In this document: piece after piece, positions 62,236 to 64,000 of the stretch | Layout of the letters: each line of letters opens with the position of its first letter | Numbering within the stretch: position 1 is the stretch's first letter | NCBI GenBank assembly: GCA_900290245.1 | Contig: OKRB01000002.1 | Location: 12,463-76,462, forward strand | Length of the DNA stretch: 64,000 nucleotides | Source of the DNA: Candidatus Sulfuritelmatomonas gaucii | GTDB lineage: Bacteria > Acidobacteriota > Terriglobia > Terriglobales > Acidobacteriaceae | Direction of reading: 5' to 3' | Translations under genes and position numbers: made by a program | The notes under the pieces: model-generated | The model's database searches: none | What the model was told of the DNA's origin: nothing | What the model saw: the letters and a program-made list of their open reading frames with translations, nothing else

Positions 62236-63251
62236 TCGATCTTCACCAGCTCCTGCCCGCCCGGCGCCACCATCCGCGTTTGCGGAGCGCGCCAGTGGTC
62301 AATGTAGCTGATGCGGTGCACGCACCCGATGGTGCAATGCGGCGCGCAGCTCTTCGCCGTCACAAACTCGCGCTTCACGTCCTCGCGCGTATACTCCGCC
62401 ACCGGAACCGCCGGATACCCGCGCTGCTGCGAGCAGTAGTGCACCAGCCCGTCTTCGCACACATACAAGTACCGCGAGCCCGCGCGGCAGCGCCAGTTGT
62501 TCGGCCGGCCCATTGCAATCGCTTCCTGGAACTTGTCAAACTGCGCGTAATTCGTCTTCCTGCGGTCGGCCATCGCGTGGTACACGCGCGCCTCGTCCTC
62601 TTTCAGCGGCTTCAGTTGCCCGTCGCTGTCGTGGATGATCCCGATCGTCGACTCAAACCCCAGCTCGAGCGCGCGCCGTCCGACCACCAGCGCGTCATTC
62701 GGATTCTTGATGCCCCCGCCCACCACCGAGTTGATGTTCACGTGGAACTCGGCAAACTCGGCCAGCATCTCCAGGCGCTTGTCCAGAGTCTTCAGCGATT
62801 TCTTTGACACCTCGTCCGGCTCCAGATTGTCGATCGAGATCTGCATGTGGTCCAGGCCCGCGCGGTTCAGCCGCTCGATGCGCTCGGGGCTGAGTAGAAA
62901 GCCGTTCGTAATCATCCCCGCAATCGCGCCCGTCTTCCTGATGCGCCGGATGATGTCGTCAAGCTGCGGGTGCGTCAGCGGCTCCCCGCCCGAGATGCCG
63001 ATCATGGCCGTACCCAGCCGCCCCAGCGCGTCAATGCGCCGGTACATCTCTTCGAGGGGGACGGGCTCCGAGACCTTGTCGTATTCATTGCAATAGGCGC
63101 AGCTCAGGTTGCAAAAGCGCGTAGGGATGATCTGCACCAGCACGGGATGCGCCGTATTCGCCAGCGCCCGCACCACCATCGCGTACTCGCGCACCTTGCG
63201 CGTAACCGCCTTCCAGCGGCCCCTCAGCGTCGATCTCCGGGGAGTGCCCAT
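62208..63251 (-). CDS. Radical SAM protein with C-terminal cysteine-rich segment
   Basis: This 347-aa protein has the radical SAM cluster motif CNLSCAYC, the SAM-binding GGEPLTHPQ, and a C-terminal region with CRAG, YVCEDG, HYCSQ, CAPHCTIGC that may hold an auxiliary Fe-S cluster (SPASM-like). It may modify a lipid, peptide or RNA. The final MQGLGTRD is encoded by the heptamer array that also provides the TAG stop. It is divergent from the HEPN-like gene. Confidence 0.88.
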   Translation of the reverse strand: MGTPRRSTLRGRWKAVTRKVREYAMVVRALANTAHPVLVQIIPTRFCNLSCAYCNEYDKVSEPVPLEEMYRRIDALGRLGTAMIGISGGEPLTHPQLDDIIRRIRKTGAIAGMITNGFLLSPERIERLNRAGLDHMQISIDNLEPDEVSKKSLKTLDKRLEMLAEFAEFHVNINSVVGGGIKNPNDALVVGRRALELGFESTIGIIHDSDGQLKPLKEDEARVYHAMADRRKTNYAQFDKFQEAIAMGRPNNWRCRAGSRYLYVCEDGLVHYCSQQRGYPAVPVAEYTREDVKREFVTAKSCAPHCTIGCVHRISYIDHWRAPQTRMVAPGGQELVKIEMQGLGTRD

Positions 63252-63370
63252 CTTTACTATTGAATCACATCTAGAACGCGGCGACTCGGCGTCTGACAGC
63301 AGCCAGGCCGCCCCGCTCTAGGCGCGCTAAGGAGCCCGGCATATGCTGTGCAGTATCGCCGAGAGGCTCT

Positions 63371-63940
63371 ATGTCAATTCACCTGAATCTGAACAGCTTA
63401 ACCGTCGAAGCGATTGAAGAGTATCTCGCAATCACGAAGTACTGCGTCGAAACTCGTAAAAACGGTGGAGGGATCTACGGATACCCGGCAACGTTGCTAC
63501 TCTTCTGCGTGATCGACGCGATTGGCAATGGGAAGCGCGCTGGAAAAGAGCCATTTCGCATCTTGAAGGAGGCACCATTCAACTGCAGGCTCAATGATGC
63601 CCAGATAAAGACATTGGAGACGTGGTATCGTAACCCGCTCGCTCACGAAGGAATGATCGCACCGGGGGTGTGCCTCAGCCCGGAAGAAAGCGGCGATGCC
63701 TTCGCGGTCGTTGGCGACGAGCCAGTGCAAATTCGCGTAAAGACCCTATACAATCTCGTTCGCGCGGCTTGGGACCAGATAGACAAATCGACGCTGAAAA
63801 GCAACTGGGGGCCCCGTAGACTGCCAAAGAATCTGAACCCGACCGCAAGCCCGAGCGCAACAGCCTCCGTGCAGATAGCCGTGACCGGTTCACTATCGCA
63901 GGCTCAACGGGGCGCGAGCAGTGCCACCGAAAAGCCCTGA
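63371..63940 (+). CDS. HEPN-like protein of unknown function
   Basis: A 189-aa protein of mainly helical character. The segment TWYRNPLAHEGMI contains RxxxxH, the hallmark catalytic motif of HEPN-type ribonucleases and related proteins, and the surroundings (KTLETWYRNPLAHEG) fit. The last ~55 residues (from PRRLPKNLNPTASPSATAS) are Ser/Ala-rich and probably disordered. No nucleotidyltransferase or antitoxin partner is visible before the window ends. Confidence 0.55.
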   Translation: MSIHLNLNSLTVEAIEEYLAITKYCVETRKNGGGIYGYPATLLLFCVIDAIGNGKRAGKEPFRILKEAPFNCRLNDAQIKTLETWYRNPLAHEGMIAPGVCLSPEESGDAFAVVGDEPVQIRVKTLYNLVRAAWDQIDKSTLKSNWGPRRLPKNLNPTASPSATASVQIAVTGSLSQAQRGASSATEKP

Positions 63941-64000
63941 CGAGCCGCGCTAACCTTCAACTGACCGCTAGGTGCGGGCGGGTGGCCCGGATCCCTCACC
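63941..64000. other. Window edge with GGGCGGGTGGCCC
   Basis: The last bases contain GGGCGGGTGGCCCGGATCCC, which resembles the GGCACCC/GGGTGGCC elements at 5483-5530 and 23180-23250. Confidence 0.4.

Overview
The window looks like a chromosomal segment of an Acidobacteriota bacterium (class Terriglobia or a close relative). This is inferred from gene content: a TIGR03435-type 'soil-associated' secreted protein, a large duplicated MacB/FtsX-type permease behind a sigma-54-like promoter, BshC, many secreted orphan proteins, and an aldolase-type bacterial microcompartment (BMC) locus of the kind reported from Planctomycetes, Verrucomicrobia and Acidobacteria. No rRNA, tRNA, CRISPR array, transposase or phage gene was recognised. 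LPS genes (waaA, lpxK) indicate a Gram-negative envelope.

Region 1 (1-10.1 kb) is a BMC locus. A PduT-like tandem shell protein and a PduS-like Fe-S flavoprotein are read leftward. Divergently, an acetate/propionate-type kinase, PduL, three BMC-H hexamer proteins, one BMC-P pentamer, a CoA-acylating aldehyde dehydrogenase, two more BMC-P, a class II aldolase with added terminal domains, and a DeoR regulator are read rightward. The set predicts encapsulated cleavage of a deoxyhexulose-1-phosphate (fuculose-1-P or rhamnulose-1-P) to DHAP and lactaldehyde, then lactaldehyde to acyl-CoA, acyl-phosphate and carboxylate plus ATP. Three enzymes carry terminal helices that look like encapsulation peptides.

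Region 2 (10.1-26 kb) is mixed housekeeping: nicotinamidase, a QueD-like enzyme, waaA-lpxK, citrate synthase, PolX/PHP, a cold shock protein with a strong 5' UTR hairpin, a Nudix hydrolase, bshC, and two secreted proteins (GH75-like and an esterase) with nearly identical promoter/leader DNA. Region 3 (26-33.6 kb) is an F1Fo ATP synthase operon (b', b, delta, alpha, gamma, an extra small membrane protein, beta, epsilon), without a and c subunits.

Region 4 (33.6-44.5 kb) holds a membrane spermidine-synthase-like protein, acetyl-CoA synthetase, a double VOC protein, an alpha/beta hydrolase, an EfpL/YeiP-like EF-P, an acetyltransferase and a GT87-like membrane protein preceded by three 22-bp repeats. 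Region 5 (44.6-54.9 kb) is the proteostasis series tig-clpP-clpX-lon, interrupted before lon by the permease and the TIGR03435 gene. Region 6 (54.9-64 kb) has a Tat-exported glycosidase-like protein, a glycosyltransferase, secreted and membrane orphans, a radical SAM enzyme and a HEPN-like protein.

The most unusual signal is not a gene. About 20 short, degenerate arrays with a 7-bp (sometimes 8-bp) period lie between genes. At about 18 genes the array starts at or within a few bases of the stop codon, and in several the repeat encodes the last residues and supplies the TAG stop. Many arrays come as inverted pairs able to form hairpins, and one lies in frame inside lpxK.
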